A DNA stretch of 64,000 nt from Phycisphaerales bacterium UBA5793 (GCA_002418285.1 DIDT01000072.1:1-64000), one strand, 5' to 3'. Counted from the first letter of the stretch, positions 42,741 to 51,993 are shown. Notes: generated from the sequence alone by a model not told the origin. Numbers and translations are program-made.

Positions 42741-44123
42741 ATGTCCAAGTCCATATTGATTGCTGAAGACGAACAAGTGCTGCGCGAGTCGCTGGCCGAA
42801 TTGCTCACCCAGGAGGGCTACGAGGTGGTCGCCACCGGCGACGGCAAAGAAGCTCAGGCAATGGCCCTCCAGCGGTCCTTCGACCTCGTCCTTTCGGACA
42901 TTCGCATGCCCGAGATGGACGGCATCACGCTGCTGTACCACCTCGCCCGCCTGGCGCCGCAGACGCCCGTCATCATGCTCACGGCGTTCGGCACGGTAGA
43001 CAGCGCCGTCAAGGCGATGCAGGCAGGGGCGGTCGACTACCTGCTCAAGCCCGTTCAGTTTGATGATCTGCTGCTGCGCATCAACCGCGCCATTGAGCAT
43101 GGGGAGATGGTCCGCAGCCATCGCCGCATGACGGACCAACTCGCGGCCGAGGGTTCGTTCCACAATCTCGTGGGCGAATCGCCGGGCATGAAGCGTCTTT
43201 TTGGCCTGGTACACAAACTCGCCATGGTCAAGAGCAGCGTGCTGCTGCTGGGCGAATCGGGAACGGGCAAGGAACTTTTTGCTCGCGCCATTCATTACAA
43301 CGGCATCACGCGAGACAAACCCTTCGTCGCCGTCAACTGCGGCGCCATTCCCGAGAGCCTGATCGCGTCCGAATTGTTCGGCCACCGCAAGGGATCATTC
43401 ACCGGCGCCACGACGGACCGCGCCGGTTACTTCGAAGCGGCAAACGGCGGAACGCTGTTCCTCGATGAGATTTCCACCCTGCCTCTTGCCACGCAGAGCA
43501 TGCTCCTGCGGGTGCTCGAAGAGCGCGTTGTGGTCCCCGTTGGCGACACGAAACCCAGGGCTGTGGATGTCCGCATCATCGCTGCGACGAATCGAGATCT
43601 GCGCGAGATGGTCGCCGCCGGGCAGTTTCGAGAAGATGTCATGTATCGCCTCGACGTGGTCAAGCTGGAACTCCCTCCGCTGCGCCATCGTCGCGAGGAC
43701 ATTCCGCTGCTCGTGCACCACTTCCTGCAGAAATACGCGTCGCAGATGAGCAAGCGCGTGCCCGGCGTGACCAACGGGGCCATGCGGGCATTGCTCAACC
43801 ACGACTGGCCGGGCAATATCCGCGAGCTTGAAAACGTCATCGAGCGCGCCGTGATCTTTACCGATGGTGATGAACTCGGTGTGGACGATCTTCCATTTCA
43901 GAGTGTGGAAGATGACGAGCCGGGCGAAGAACTGCGCGAAGCCCTTCGCCAATTCGAGCGCCAGCACATACTCTACTGCTTGCGACGCCACGATTTTGAC
44001 AAGAACAAGACCGCCGAGCAACTCGGCATCGGCCTGTCGAGCCTCTATCGAAAGATGGATGAACTCGACATCGCCAAGCAACCCGACGAAGCACCTGAAG
44101 GCTCGGCGGAGAAGGCGACCTAG
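42741..44123 (+). CDS. NtrC-family sigma54-dependent response regulator
   Basis: 460 residues. Receiver domain 1-120 with acidic pocket (AEDE), phospho-acceptor Asp in LVLSDIRMPEMDG, and KPVQF with Lys. AAA+ domain ~140-370: Walker A GESGTGKE, the sigma54-contact loop GSFTGA (a GAFTGA variant), Walker B GGTLFLDE, and the Arg-finger region. A Fis-type HTH ends the protein (KNKTAEQLGIGLSSLYRKM). It opens sigma54 promoters after phosphorylation. Likely partners are the kinase genes at 44602 and 45714. Likely targets are the nearby -24/-12 sites. ATG 42741 preferred over GTG 42729. Confidence 0.95.
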   Translation: MSKSILIAEDEQVLRESLAELLTQEGYEVVATGDGKEAQAMALQRSFDLVLSDIRMPEMDGITLLYHLARLAPQTPVIMLTAFGTVDSAVKAMQAGAVDYLLKPVQFDDLLLRINRAIEHGEMVRSHRRMTDQLAAEGSFHNLVGESPGMKRLFGLVHKLAMVKSSVLLLGESGTGKELFARAIHYNGITRDKPFVAVNCGAIPESLIASELFGHRKGSFTGATTDRAGYFEAANGGTLFLDEISTLPLATQSMLLRVLEERVVVPVGDTKPRAVDVRIIAATNRDLREMVAAGQFREDVMYRLDVVKLELPPLRHRREDIPLLVHHFLQKYASQMSKRVPGVTNGAMRALLNHDWPGNIRELENVIERAVIFTDGDELGVDDLPFQSVEDDEPGEELREALRQFERQHILYCLRRHDFDKNKTAEQLGIGLSSLYRKMDELDIAKQPDEAPEGSAEKAT

Positions 44124-44527
44124 AACAGCAGCTTGAACAGGTAATCAAGCCGGCCGCGCAGGACGATGCGCCGGCCGGATTCTCGCATCACATCGCGAAT
44201 CTGCTTGCGGTAATCGGGGTGGTAGCAATGCGTGGCGCAGTGCTTGCACGCCGGCTTTGGATTGAGCGGGCAGGTCGTCCGCTTGACCCAGGCATGAGCG
44301 AGCAGTTTCGAGCACTGGGGACAAAGGACCAACGGACGGCGGGTGACTCCCTCAAGCCCCTCGGCTACGAATTCGGACTTCTCGTTTTCTCGGTTTTGGT
44401 GATTTGCACTGCAGTACATCTCAATAAAGAGACCCAGCACGCGAAGATCTTTCCGGAGTTTCCGGTCCTCCAGAACCTCTGATCCCACAACGGGAAGCCG
44501 GAATGAGCGTTTTGCCGACGAGATCAT
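44120..44527 (-). CDS. YgbA-type nitrous-oxide/nitric-oxide-associated protein
   Basis: 135 residues, soluble. The Cys-rich core (VLCPQCSKLLAHAWVKRTTC, KPACKHCATHCYHPDYR, IRDVMRESGRRIVLRGRL) is the signature of the family represented by E. coli YgbA, which is controlled by the NO sensor NsrR. The conserved cysteines suggest metal or Fe-S binding. Its stop overlaps the NtrC gene end by 4 bases (convergent). GAGGAG before ATG 44527 is the ribosome binding site, and a sigma54-type promoter lies just upstream. Confidence 0.87.
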   Translation of the reverse strand: MISSAKRSFRLPVVGSEVLEDRKLRKDLRVLGLFIEMYCSANHQNRENEKSEFVAEGLEGVTRRPLVLCPQCSKLLAHAWVKRTTCPLNPKPACKHCATHCYHPDYRKQIRDVMRESGRRIVLRGRLDYLFKLLF

Positions 44528-44549
44528 GTAACTCCTCGGAATTCATCTT

Positions 44550-44565
44550 CGCAAATCACGTGCCG
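44550..44565 (-). promoter_or_regulatory. Sigma54 -24/-12 promoter of the ygbA-like gene
   Basis: On the minus strand CGGCACGTGATTTGCG. GG (44563-44564) and GC (44551-44552) are 10 bases apart. It is the closest of the three matches to TGGCACGN4TTGC. Predicted start near 44539, 12 bases before the ATG, with AGGAG in between. Confidence 0.7.
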
Positions 44566-44601
44566 GACGCCTGTGGCGCGCCGTTTGTAGGGCATTACCC
44601 G

Positions 44602-45717
44602 ATGCTCCGCAGGCGTTTACTACTCGGACTCGGCTCGATGATCGTCCTGTTCGCCGTTCTGGCAATCGGGGCGGTCTTGCTGCTTGACCGCATCGTGGGC
44701 GAGATCGATGAGATTAAGGCCACGAGTACGACCTACATCGCCCACCTTCACGATCTCGGCGGACGGATCAGCGCCGTGGAGGGCGCCCTGTATGCCTCTG
44801 ACTCCGACGCGCCCAGTCAGGCGGAACTCACGCGGCTGGCGAACGACTTGCGGTCATCTATCGAGCCACTCGAGCTTAACCGTCTCCAATGGCCGGAAGA
44901 CTCCGAGGCGCCAGCTATCCTCGCCCGCATTCTCGACTCCCTGCCGGCATTCGCGGACCGAGTCGATGCCTTGGCTCTCGCCTCCCGACCCGGTGCGTTC
45001 TACACCGCACGGGATGAGGTGCTCCGCAGCCACATCGCGATGCAGACGGACGTACTCGATCTCACCCGACTCGCCCGCGCTTTTGCGTCCGACAGTCAGA
45101 CCGCCATGACCAATCGCTTCCGCTGGGTGGTGCTCGGGGTCGCGATTGCCTCGATCCTCGTGGTCAACATCTCGATCCTCGTCGTGTTGCGCACCGTCGG
45201 CCTCGTGCTGCGTCCGATGGAGGAGATCGTGGATGCCACGACGGTCTGGAGCAGCGAGCGGTTCGATCATCGCATTGCGCTTGATCAGCCCGACGAGTTT
45301 GGGCAGTTGGCCCGGGCACTCAATCAGATGGCCGACCGCCTGGAAGTGAATGAAACGCGCAAGATCGAAACGCTCCAGCAGACCGCGCGGATGCTCAATC
45401 ATGAACTCAACAACGCGCTGGCGATTATCAGCTTGCAGGTGCAACTCCTCGATCGAGCCAAGAACGCGTCACCGGAACTCAAGGATCGACTCGATCGGAT
45501 CCGCGCGTGCCTGGCTCGGATGACGAACACGGTCGATCTGCTCAAGCAGGTGCGGCGCATTGTGCTGACGGACTACGTGCCTGGTGAGAAGATGCTCGAT
45601 CTGCCGCGCTCGATCAGCGAAGCTGCGGACAGTGACGAGGCTTTGGACACCGCTGAGATCACTGTTGTCTCAACGCTCACCTCCACTCCAACTGCACAGG
45701 GCTCCGAGCACTCGTGA
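44602..45717 (+). CDS. HAMP sensor protein with DHp-like helices but no ATPase domain
   Basis: 371 residues. Helix at ~8-28, a helical exported sensor domain (~30-170), second helix (~172-195), HAMP (VLRPMEEIVDATTVW..., FGQLARALNQMADRL), then a DHp-like helix with LNHELNNALAIISLQVQLL, matching an H-box. No N, G1, F or G2 boxes follow; the last ~70 residues look disordered. It cannot bind ATP itself and may be a sensor or phospho-acceptor for the next gene's kinase, whose GTG overlaps its stop. Start ATG 44602 sets the first helix near the N-terminus; the frame to 44503 is unsupported. Confidence 0.85.
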   Translation: MLRRRLLLGLGSMIVLFAVLAIGAVLLLDRIVGEIDEIKATSTTYIAHLHDLGGRISAVEGALYASDSDAPSQAELTRLANDLRSSIEPLELNRLQWPEDSEAPAILARILDSLPAFADRVDALALASRPGAFYTARDEVLRSHIAMQTDVLDLTRLARAFASDSQTAMTNRFRWVVLGVAIASILVVNISILVVLRTVGLVLRPMEEIVDATTVWSSERFDHRIALDQPDEFGQLARALNQMADRLEVNETRKIETLQQTARMLNHELNNALAIISLQVQLLDRAKNASPELKDRLDRIRACLARMTNTVDLLKQVRRIVLTDYVPGEKMLDLPRSISEAADSDEALDTAEITVVSTLTSTPTAQGSEHS

Positions 45718-47075
45718 ACAGCACGCCCTCGACTGCCAACAACCGTCTCCTGCTCAGCCAGATTCGCTGGCTGGTGGCGCTGCGCTGGGGCGCCGGAATC
45801 GCCGTCGTGCTGGCAGCGCTCGTCGACGGGCTGTGGCTGGAGTGGTTTGCCAACTCCACGGCTGCGTTGATGCTGGGCATCACCATTCTCGGCTTTAACG
45901 CCATGGTCGCCGCCTGGACGCGGCGCAGCATCCCGCTCATGCGGCACCCGCGCCGCCTCCTGCTGGCGGTGTGGATCCAGATCGGCGTCGATCTCACCCT
46001 ACTGGCGATTCTCACGGTCTGGACTGGAGGGCTCACGAGCATCATCAGCGGCTTCTTTGTCTTCCACATGGTCTTTGCCAGTCTGCTGCTTGGGCAGACC
46101 ATGGCCTACCTCGCCGCCACCTACGCGGTCTGCATTTTTTTTACGCTCCTGTGCAGCCTCGGCAATTCGCCCACGACACGGATGGACACACTCGCCGCGA
46201 CGGGGTTCATCCTCACGCTCTATATCACGGTGTTCATCGCCAACCATCTCACGGCGCGGCTACGGCGAAACGAACAGCGTCTCTACGAGCACTCGCGGCG
46301 CATTCTCGACATGTCTCACCGTCTGCGCGATCAACAGCAGGCCATGGTACAGCACGAAAAAATGGTCGGTCTGGGACAACTCGCGGCGGGTCTGGCCCAT
46401 GAGATTGCCAACCCCCTCGCCTCCATGGACAGCGTTCTCCAACTCATGATGCGCCGCCCGGATCGACCGGCTGGTACCGCCCTGCAGACCCTGCGCGAGC
46501 AAATCGAGCGCATCAGCAACATCATCCGCCAGATGACCGCCTTCGCGCGTCCCGACGATCCGACGGGACCACCGGTGCCGATCGGTCAGCTCATCGAGCG
46601 GGTCACGAGGATTGTCCAACTCGATACTCGGGCAAAGCGTCTGCAACTGGTGGAGGATCTTGATGCACGACTGGCGGTTGACTGGGCGGTTCCCTCTGCG
46701 ATTCAGCAAGTTCTGGTCAACCTCGCGATCAACGCGCTCGACGCCATGTCCGACGTAGCGGAACCGTGCCTGACAATCCGGCTGTTCCAGCGTCACCACG
46801 AGCATGTGATCGAAGTGCAGGACAACGGGACGGGCATCTCGCCCGAATACCTCAATCGAATCTTCGAGCCGTTTTTCACCACCAAGCCCGTGGGCAAGGG
46901 GACGGGCCTGGGCCTTTCCATCTCCTATCGCCTCGTCGAGAAGCACGGCGGCACGATGCGCGTGCAGAGCGAGCCTGGCCACGGAACCACCTTTACCATG
47001 TCCTTCCCCGATGCACGAGCGGCGAGGCGCCTCTCGAACCCATCAACTTCCGCGCCCGAGATGATTCGCGTTTGA
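45714..47075 (+). CDS. Membrane sensor histidine kinase
   Basis: 453 residues. About six helices in the first 185 residues form the sensor, without a large periplasmic domain. The kinase core follows: H-box GLAHEIANPLASMDSVLQLM, N-box VLVNLAINALDAM, G1 DNGTGIS, F-box RIFEPFFTTKP and G2 GTGLGLSIS. It is a complete kinase. GTG 45714 overlaps the previous stop (GTGA), so production is coupled to the ATPase-less sensor. The NtrC-type regulator at 42741 is the obvious partner. Confidence 0.95.
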   Translation: MNSTPSTANNRLLLSQIRWLVALRWGAGIAVVLAALVDGLWLEWFANSTAALMLGITILGFNAMVAAWTRRSIPLMRHPRRLLLAVWIQIGVDLTLLAILTVWTGGLTSIISGFFVFHMVFASLLLGQTMAYLAATYAVCIFFTLLCSLGNSPTTRMDTLAATGFILTLYITVFIANHLTARLRRNEQRLYEHSRRILDMSHRLRDQQQAMVQHEKMVGLGQLAAGLAHEIANPLASMDSVLQLMMRRPDRPAGTALQTLREQIERISNIIRQMTAFARPDDPTGPPVPIGQLIERVTRIVQLDTRAKRLQLVEDLDARLAVDWAVPSAIQQVLVNLAINALDAMSDVAEPCLTIRLFQRHHEHVIEVQDNGTGISPEYLNRIFEPFFTTKPVGKGTGLGLSISYRLVEKHGGTMRVQSEPGHGTTFTMSFPDARAARRLSNPSTSAPEMIRV

Positions 47076-47138
47076 CTACCTGCTGTTTCACGCGTACCAA
47101 TCGCGGACAACTGACACAGGTCTTCAATCACGGCTCTG

Positions 47139-47642
47139 ATGATGCGCACCCTACTGCTCCTTCGACATGCGAAGTCGGGTCATTCCGATGACTCGATACC
47201 CGATCACGACCGCCCGCTGAGCGAGAGGGGCCGCCGCGCAGCGCCGCGCATGGGCCAGTTGCTCATCGACGCCGATCTGGTTCCCGATACCATTATCAGT
47301 TCATCGTCGCAGCGCACGCAGGAGACGGCCGAGCTGGTCGCCGAGGCCGGAGATGTTCTGCAGGCCGTCGAGTACGATGAGCGGCTCTACCTCGCCTCGG
47401 CCAAGACGATCATTCGCGTCCTCTCGCGCCTGCCATCGCGCGCCCAGCGCGTCATGGTCGTCGCGCATAATCCGGGCCTCGAAGATGCAGTCCGCACCTT
47501 GACGGGCCGCAGCGAAGACCTGCCCACCGCCGCGTTGGCACACATCGAGTTGCCCATCGAATCGTGGAACGAACTCGAGGGCAAAGTGAAGGGCACGCTG
47601 CAGAAGATCTGGCGACCTCGCGACCTCGAATCGGATGAGTGA
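47139..47642 (+). CDS. sixA: Phosphohistidine phosphatase SixA
   Basis: 167 residues. LLLLRHAKSGHSD holds the RHG-type catalytic His of the histidine-phosphatase fold, DRPLSERGRRAAPRMG follows, and VVAHNPGLEDAV has the second His. SixA removes phosphate from phosphohistidine proteins and can damp phosphorelays. It follows the kinase gene by 63 bases, which fits a role in that pathway. Two adjacent ATGs (47139, 47142); no good ribosome binding site. Confidence 0.9.
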   Translation: MMRTLLLLRHAKSGHSDDSIPDHDRPLSERGRRAAPRMGQLLIDADLVPDTIISSSSQRTQETAELVAEAGDVLQAVEYDERLYLASAKTIIRVLSRLPSRAQRVMVVAHNPGLEDAVRTLTGRSEDLPTAALAHIELPIESWNELEGKVKGTLQKIWRPRDLESDE

Positions 47643-47853
47643 GGCTTCACCGCCGAGCCGAAACAATACAAGCCAGTACTTCTATCCCTGTATTCCTCGG
47701 TCTTAACAGGGTCGATTGCCCGTGGACCATTCGGCACTCTGGCATCACCATCTTGACATGGCCATGGAGCGCTCGCGGCTCAGCAACTGCGAGTTGTACC
47801 CTCGCGCCCCGTCCGCGGCGTCCAATTGAGCAATCGAAGAATTGAGGTGGAGA

Positions 47854-49134
47854 ATGAAGCGGCTATGCCGAGCAGGCGTGGCGGTGGTTGCATCCCTGAC
47901 CTTTGCACCACCGACCCTTTCTCAAGTCACCAACTATGTCAACGGGCTGGTGCCCAATTGGGATCAGCCACACCACTATCCGGATCCTCTCGGATTCGAT
48001 GCGACGGGACCGGGTCCTTTCTTTCCCGGCTCGGTCTTTCAAGCGTGGTGCGCTCCGACAGCCACGTCCATGATGATTGGATACTGGGAGGACGTCCACG
48101 GGCGAGTACTTCTCGGCGATGGCTCACCCGATGGGACACAAGCCGTACCCGGAACCTACGGAGGTCCGCCGTGGGGAGCCGGCCCACAATGGCATGATTT
48201 CTGCGCCGACGGCGCTGCCGGCTCGCCGAATCCGCATCCGATGCGAGGCCTGCGCGCGGTGAATGATATCGGCTGGTACATGGACACGAACAACGCCGGT
48301 GACCCCGGACTACCCAATGGCCCCCACGCGGGAACGCAGATTCTCGACTCGGTTATTGGAACGATTCAGTTCCTCTCATTCAGCAGCGTTCCACAACCGA
48401 TGCAGGTTGTCATTTGGGGGACGAATCCGGTGTTTGGCGGCGTACCCGTACAGGTACTGGCCGACATGTGCAAACTGGAAATCGACGCCGACCGACCCGT
48501 GGTCGCCCATTTCCTTCATTGGGCCGTACTCGGCCCCGCCGGCCCCGGCGAGGGAGTCGGCAATGAAACCACTGAGTCGCAGATTCCCTACCAGGACTAC
48601 TCGTGGGCCACGCCAAATCCCAACGGGATGTACGGCGAGCAATACAACCTGCGCGATGACTACGAGGGTCTGGGCCATGCAGTCACTGTCGTCGGCTATA
48701 CCGCCAACGGACCCACCGTGACGCACCTTATCGTGCATGACAATTGGCCCAACACCGTGCGCAATGTGCGCGTTCCGGTCCAGGGCGCTCCGCTCGCGGC
48801 CATCACCACGATGACGCCTATCGGCTTCAACCTCGCGACCAGCACCCTCACCGCTGGACAGCGTGGAACGTTCTCCGTCAGCGGCGCCACGCCCAATGCC
48901 CTTGCGGGATTGGTCTACAGCACAGCCGGTCTCGGCAATACGAACCTGCCGAACTACAACGTCACGTTGAACCTCCGACGTCCGGTCCAGGCGGGTTCAC
49001 CCAGACGCGCTGACGCAAACGGCTTGGTCAGCTGGAACCTGCCAATCTCGGCCAATGCCCGAGGAAGAGATGTGTACTTCCAGGTGCTGCAGTTCGGACA
49101 GGTCACCAACGTCATCAAGCGCACGATTCAGTAG
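47854..49134 (+). CDS. Secreted papain/C39-like cysteine peptidase candidate with Ig-like tail
   Basis: 426 residues. Signal peptide ~1-24. QAWCAPTATSMMIGYW (about residue 65) looks like the nucleophile Cys region of C39/papain-like folds. GHAVTVVGYT with His and HLIVHDNWPNT with Asn complete a plausible triad. The final ~100 residues are an Ig-like module (LTAGQRGTFSVSGATPNA, YFQVLQFGQVTNV) found at the ends of planctomycete exported proteins. It may cleave peptides or be an inactive binding protein. GAGGTGGAG precedes ATG 47854. Confidence 0.68.
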   Translation: MKRLCRAGVAVVASLTFAPPTLSQVTNYVNGLVPNWDQPHHYPDPLGFDATGPGPFFPGSVFQAWCAPTATSMMIGYWEDVHGRVLLGDGSPDGTQAVPGTYGGPPWGAGPQWHDFCADGAAGSPNPHPMRGLRAVNDIGWYMDTNNAGDPGLPNGPHAGTQILDSVIGTIQFLSFSSVPQPMQVVIWGTNPVFGGVPVQVLADMCKLEIDADRPVVAHFLHWAVLGPAGPGEGVGNETTESQIPYQDYSWATPNPNGMYGEQYNLRDDYEGLGHAVTVVGYTANGPTVTHLIVHDNWPNTVRNVRVPVQGAPLAAITTMTPIGFNLATSTLTAGQRGTFSVSGATPNALAGLVYSTAGLGNTNLPNYNVTLNLRRPVQAGSPRRADANGLVSWNLPISANARGRDVYFQVLQFGQVTNVIKRTIQ

Positions 49135-49264
49135 CGCCCCCTCAATGGTCGACCCGTGTGCAGCCGCGGGAACGACCCCCAGCCAGGCGGCCCGGTGCGG
49201 AATCAACTCCACTCATGTTCCGCGCCGGCGCCTCTGGCGGCACGTCCGTAGCGCATCGCCTGCA

Positions 49265-50362
49265 TCAACGTCTCGTTTGCTTGGCGCCGGCGATGTGTTG
49301 ACCGAGGTTGATAAGCGATGTGAACTCCCCTTCCACAAGAAGCTCATCACCATCCCCGAGCACCGTTTCAGGCCCCGGGAACAGGCGACTGCCTTCCGTC
49401 GACTTGCGGCGCACCACACCGATGCCGTATTCCGTCATCACCTCGCCGACCTTGCGCCCGCACATTGGTCCCCCCTTGCACACCCGCCATCGCTGCATCA
49501 CCACGAGTTGATCATCGATCGCGAAGCTGTACTCAATGGACCGATCAACGGCGGCCATGGTAAACGACGGGGCGGAGATCGCCGACTGCGACATCGCCAG
49601 GTGGATGTTGAATGCGTCGCCGATCTTGTCAGCCATTCGCTGATCGAACATGCGCAGGATAACGGGCAGGTTGGGCACGATGTGGCGCGCATCCAGAGCA
49701 ATTTCGAGATTGGCCAGATCATCGTCCGTCGCCAGAATGATGCTTTTGGCGCTGCGGATATTCGCTTCTTCGAGCAGGGCTTCACGCCGGGCATCTCCGA
49801 TGAACAGAGGCGAGCCATCCCGACGAACGTCTTCGAGGAACTGGTTGTTCGGGTCGCGCTCGAAGACCACTACGGCCTCACCGAGTTTGCGCAGCAGTTT
49901 GAAGACTCGATAGCCCAGCCGACCCAGTCCGACGAGCACGACGTGATCGTTCATGGAAGTCGCCATGGTCTTGCACCAACTCCGTTCGTAGCGCCGGCGG
50001 TCGCGCAGCATCAGCGAGAAATCCACAATTCCCTCGATGATGATCGTCAGTCCGAAGACCGGCATGAGGAAGAACAGCGGGCGGATCGCCCAGGACTCCG
50101 GAAACCGCTCGGGCGGTTCGCCGAACACGAGGCTCCACGAGTAGTACGCGGACTGCCAGATCGTGAGCGGCTCGGGATCATTGAACAGCCGAAACACCAG
50201 CGCGCCGCTCGCCACGATCAGCACCATCAGCAGCAGGCGCGTTCGGAAGTGGACCATCGCTGTGCGCGCAAAGCACCATTCGCGCCACCAGCGTGAGCCG
50301 ACGAATCGCTTGCGATGATCCGTCCGATTGATCTTGAGATGGTCGAGGCGTCGCCCCGGCAT
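49265..50362 (-). CDS. Ion-channel-like membrane protein with TrkA-N/RCK domains
   Basis: 365 residues. Two helices (~40-58 and ~88-112) flank a pore-loop-like stretch, YYSWSLVFGEPPERFPESW. An RCK N-domain then starts at ~140 with the Rossmann motif VVLVGLGRLGYRVFKLL and the acidic VFERD. A TrkA-C domain ends the protein. RCK domains gate potassium channels by binding nucleotides or ions. The classic filter TVGYG is absent, so potassium selectivity is doubtful. The first helix begins 35 residues in, so a later start such as the Met near residue 36 is possible. Confidence 0.8.
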   Translation of the reverse strand: MPGRRLDHLKINRTDHRKRFVGSRWWREWCFARTAMVHFRTRLLLMVLIVASGALVFRLFNDPEPLTIWQSAYYSWSLVFGEPPERFPESWAIRPLFFLMPVFGLTIIIEGIVDFSLMLRDRRRYERSWCKTMATSMNDHVVLVGLGRLGYRVFKLLRKLGEAVVVFERDPNNQFLEDVRRDGSPLFIGDARREALLEEANIRSAKSIILATDDDLANLEIALDARHIVPNLPVILRMFDQRMADKIGDAFNIHLAMSQSAISAPSFTMAAVDRSIEYSFAIDDQLVVMQRWRVCKGGPMCGRKVGEVMTEYGIGVVRRKSTEGSRLFPGPETVLGDGDELLVEGEFTSLINLGQHIAGAKQTRR

Positions 50363-50610
50363 GCGATCTCTCCGATTAGACCGCGCTATTCAATACCCAT
50401 TTCGAGCCTCAGTCACTCCGTCTGGTTGCGTTCCGTCGCCGGTTGTCGGACCGGCAGGCCGCTTTTCGCAACCGCACTGCCCCGCGAGGCGTACAGAGGT
50501 TCATGCAGAGGCTGTCGGACGGAAACTGAAGACTAGACTCCATGCAGACCGGCCACTGAATGTATCCGATCGAACTCTCGATCGATCAGCCGCCACGAAG
50601 GAGAGTCACC

Positions 50611-51993
50611 ATGAGCGAAACCCGCAAGCGCGTGCCTAATCCGCCTTCGCGAACCCACTGGATCCCACTCGCTCTCATTGTGCTTATTGCATTGTGGGTT
50701 CCATTGCGGCAAGCCATCGCCCTGCCCCCCCTGCCAGACGATTTCATCAACGATGATGCCATTGTGTTCGCAGTTTTCGACCTTGCCCAGGCCACGCCCT
50801 CGGCGATCGATGCCACCGGCCGCGGCGTCATCGAGTTCATTCCCGAGTTTGGTGAGCAGATCGCCAAGCTTCGCAAGGACCATGAGGCGTTTCTCAATGC
50901 GGGCGGGCGGTACATCGTGATCGCCGCAGCTGACACCCAGTCGAAGGATCTTTACGCCTTCATGCCGGTGGCAGGTGTGTACGTTGACGCCGACCGTTGC
51001 GATGAACCGGCGCTGACCGAACTCATCAGGAAGCACTCGGCCGAAATCATCAGCGAGCCCGTGATTGAGCGTCACGGCGACTGGCTCATGTTGTGGAAAG
51101 CCGATCGCATGCGCCTGATCAACCGCAAGGAGGACGGCCCGCTCCTCGAGATTCCAAATATCGATCCGGTCCGCGCCGATCGACTTCGCGCCGCGTTCGC
51201 CACGCTCGACGGGCGCTCGGTTGGCATGATGATGGTCCCCACGGAGGAGATGCACGAAGAAGCCCAGCGCGAGTTCGGCGACCTCGATCCCAACAACGAT
51301 GAGTATCCCGCGGCCATCCCCATGCTGCTCGCCTCCGCTGTGCAGATTCACGGCTGGATCGATCTTGGCCATAATCCCTCCGTGACCAGCGTCATCGAAC
51401 TTCCCGAGGCCCCGATGGCCACGCAGCTCACCAGACTCATCGAAGGTCTGCCCAAGGCCCTCAACGCCGAGATGGACGGACTCGACGAAGTGCTCGACGA
51501 GGCCGAGCTGCAACTGCCCCCGGAAGTGCTGCTGATGTACAAGGTGCTCCATTCCTACAGCTGCATGCAGCAGGGCAGCACCGTGACCGTCTCCATTGGC
51601 CAGGCCAAGCTGCGCCCGATTCTCGATCTCGCCGGACCCATTCTCGAAAAACAGCGCGAGCAGGCGAAGAAGTACCAGGCGATGAGCCAGCAGCGACAGA
51701 TCGGCATGTCGCTGGTGCTCTATGCGCAGGACCATGACAATCAGTGGCCCGCCTCACTCGATGATCTTGTCGAAGGTGGCCAGGTCACCCGCGAGCAGCT
51801 CGACGAACTGCTCGTCCATCCGATCACCGGTGAGAAGATCGCATTCAAGTATGTCAAGCCGGATCGACGCTTCGATGAACTCGAAGATCCATCTTCGGTC
51901 GTCGTGCTCTACGAACTCAAGGACGGGCAGATCAATAAGGACGGCTGCACCTGCTACGCCGACGGGCATGTCGAGATGGGAGTACGTCCGTGA
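50611..51993 (+). CDS. Exported protein, first of a tandem paralogue pair, with pseudopilin-like C-terminal motif
   Basis: 460 residues. Signal anchor ~18-38, then PPLPDDFINDDAIVFAVFDL. A large alpha/beta domain runs to ~360. The C-terminal part has QRQIGMSLVLYAQDHDNQWP, and CYADGHVEMG ends it. Both are typical of DUF1559/type II pseudopilin-like planctomycete proteins, where they follow the pilin helix; here they sit at the end instead. AAGGAGAG precedes ATG 50611. The next gene is a clear paralogue and overlaps by one base. Confidence 0.75.
   Translation: MSETRKRVPNPPSRTHWIPLALIVLIALWVPLRQAIALPPLPDDFINDDAIVFAVFDLAQATPSAIDATGRGVIEFIPEFGEQIAKLRKDHEAFLNAGGRYIVIAAADTQSKDLYAFMPVAGVYVDADRCDEPALTELIRKHSAEIISEPVIERHGDWLMLWKADRMRLINRKEDGPLLEIPNIDPVRADRLRAAFATLDGRSVGMMMVPTEEMHEEAQREFGDLDPNNDEYPAAIPMLLASAVQIHGWIDLGHNPSVTSVIELPEAPMATQLTRLIEGLPKALNAEMDGLDEVLDEAELQLPPEVLLMYKVLHSYSCMQQGSTVTVSIGQAKLRPILDLAGPILEKQREQAKKYQAMSQQRQIGMSLVLYAQDHDNQWPASLDDLVEGGQVTREQLDELLVHPITGEKIAFKYVKPDRRFDELEDPSSVVVLYELKDGQINKDGCTCYADGHVEMGVRP

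Noticed and set aside
44573..44588. Possible plus-strand sigma54 site TGGCGCGCCGTTTGTA before the 44602 gene
   Set aside because: The -12 element is GT instead of GC, and the start would fall on the start codon.
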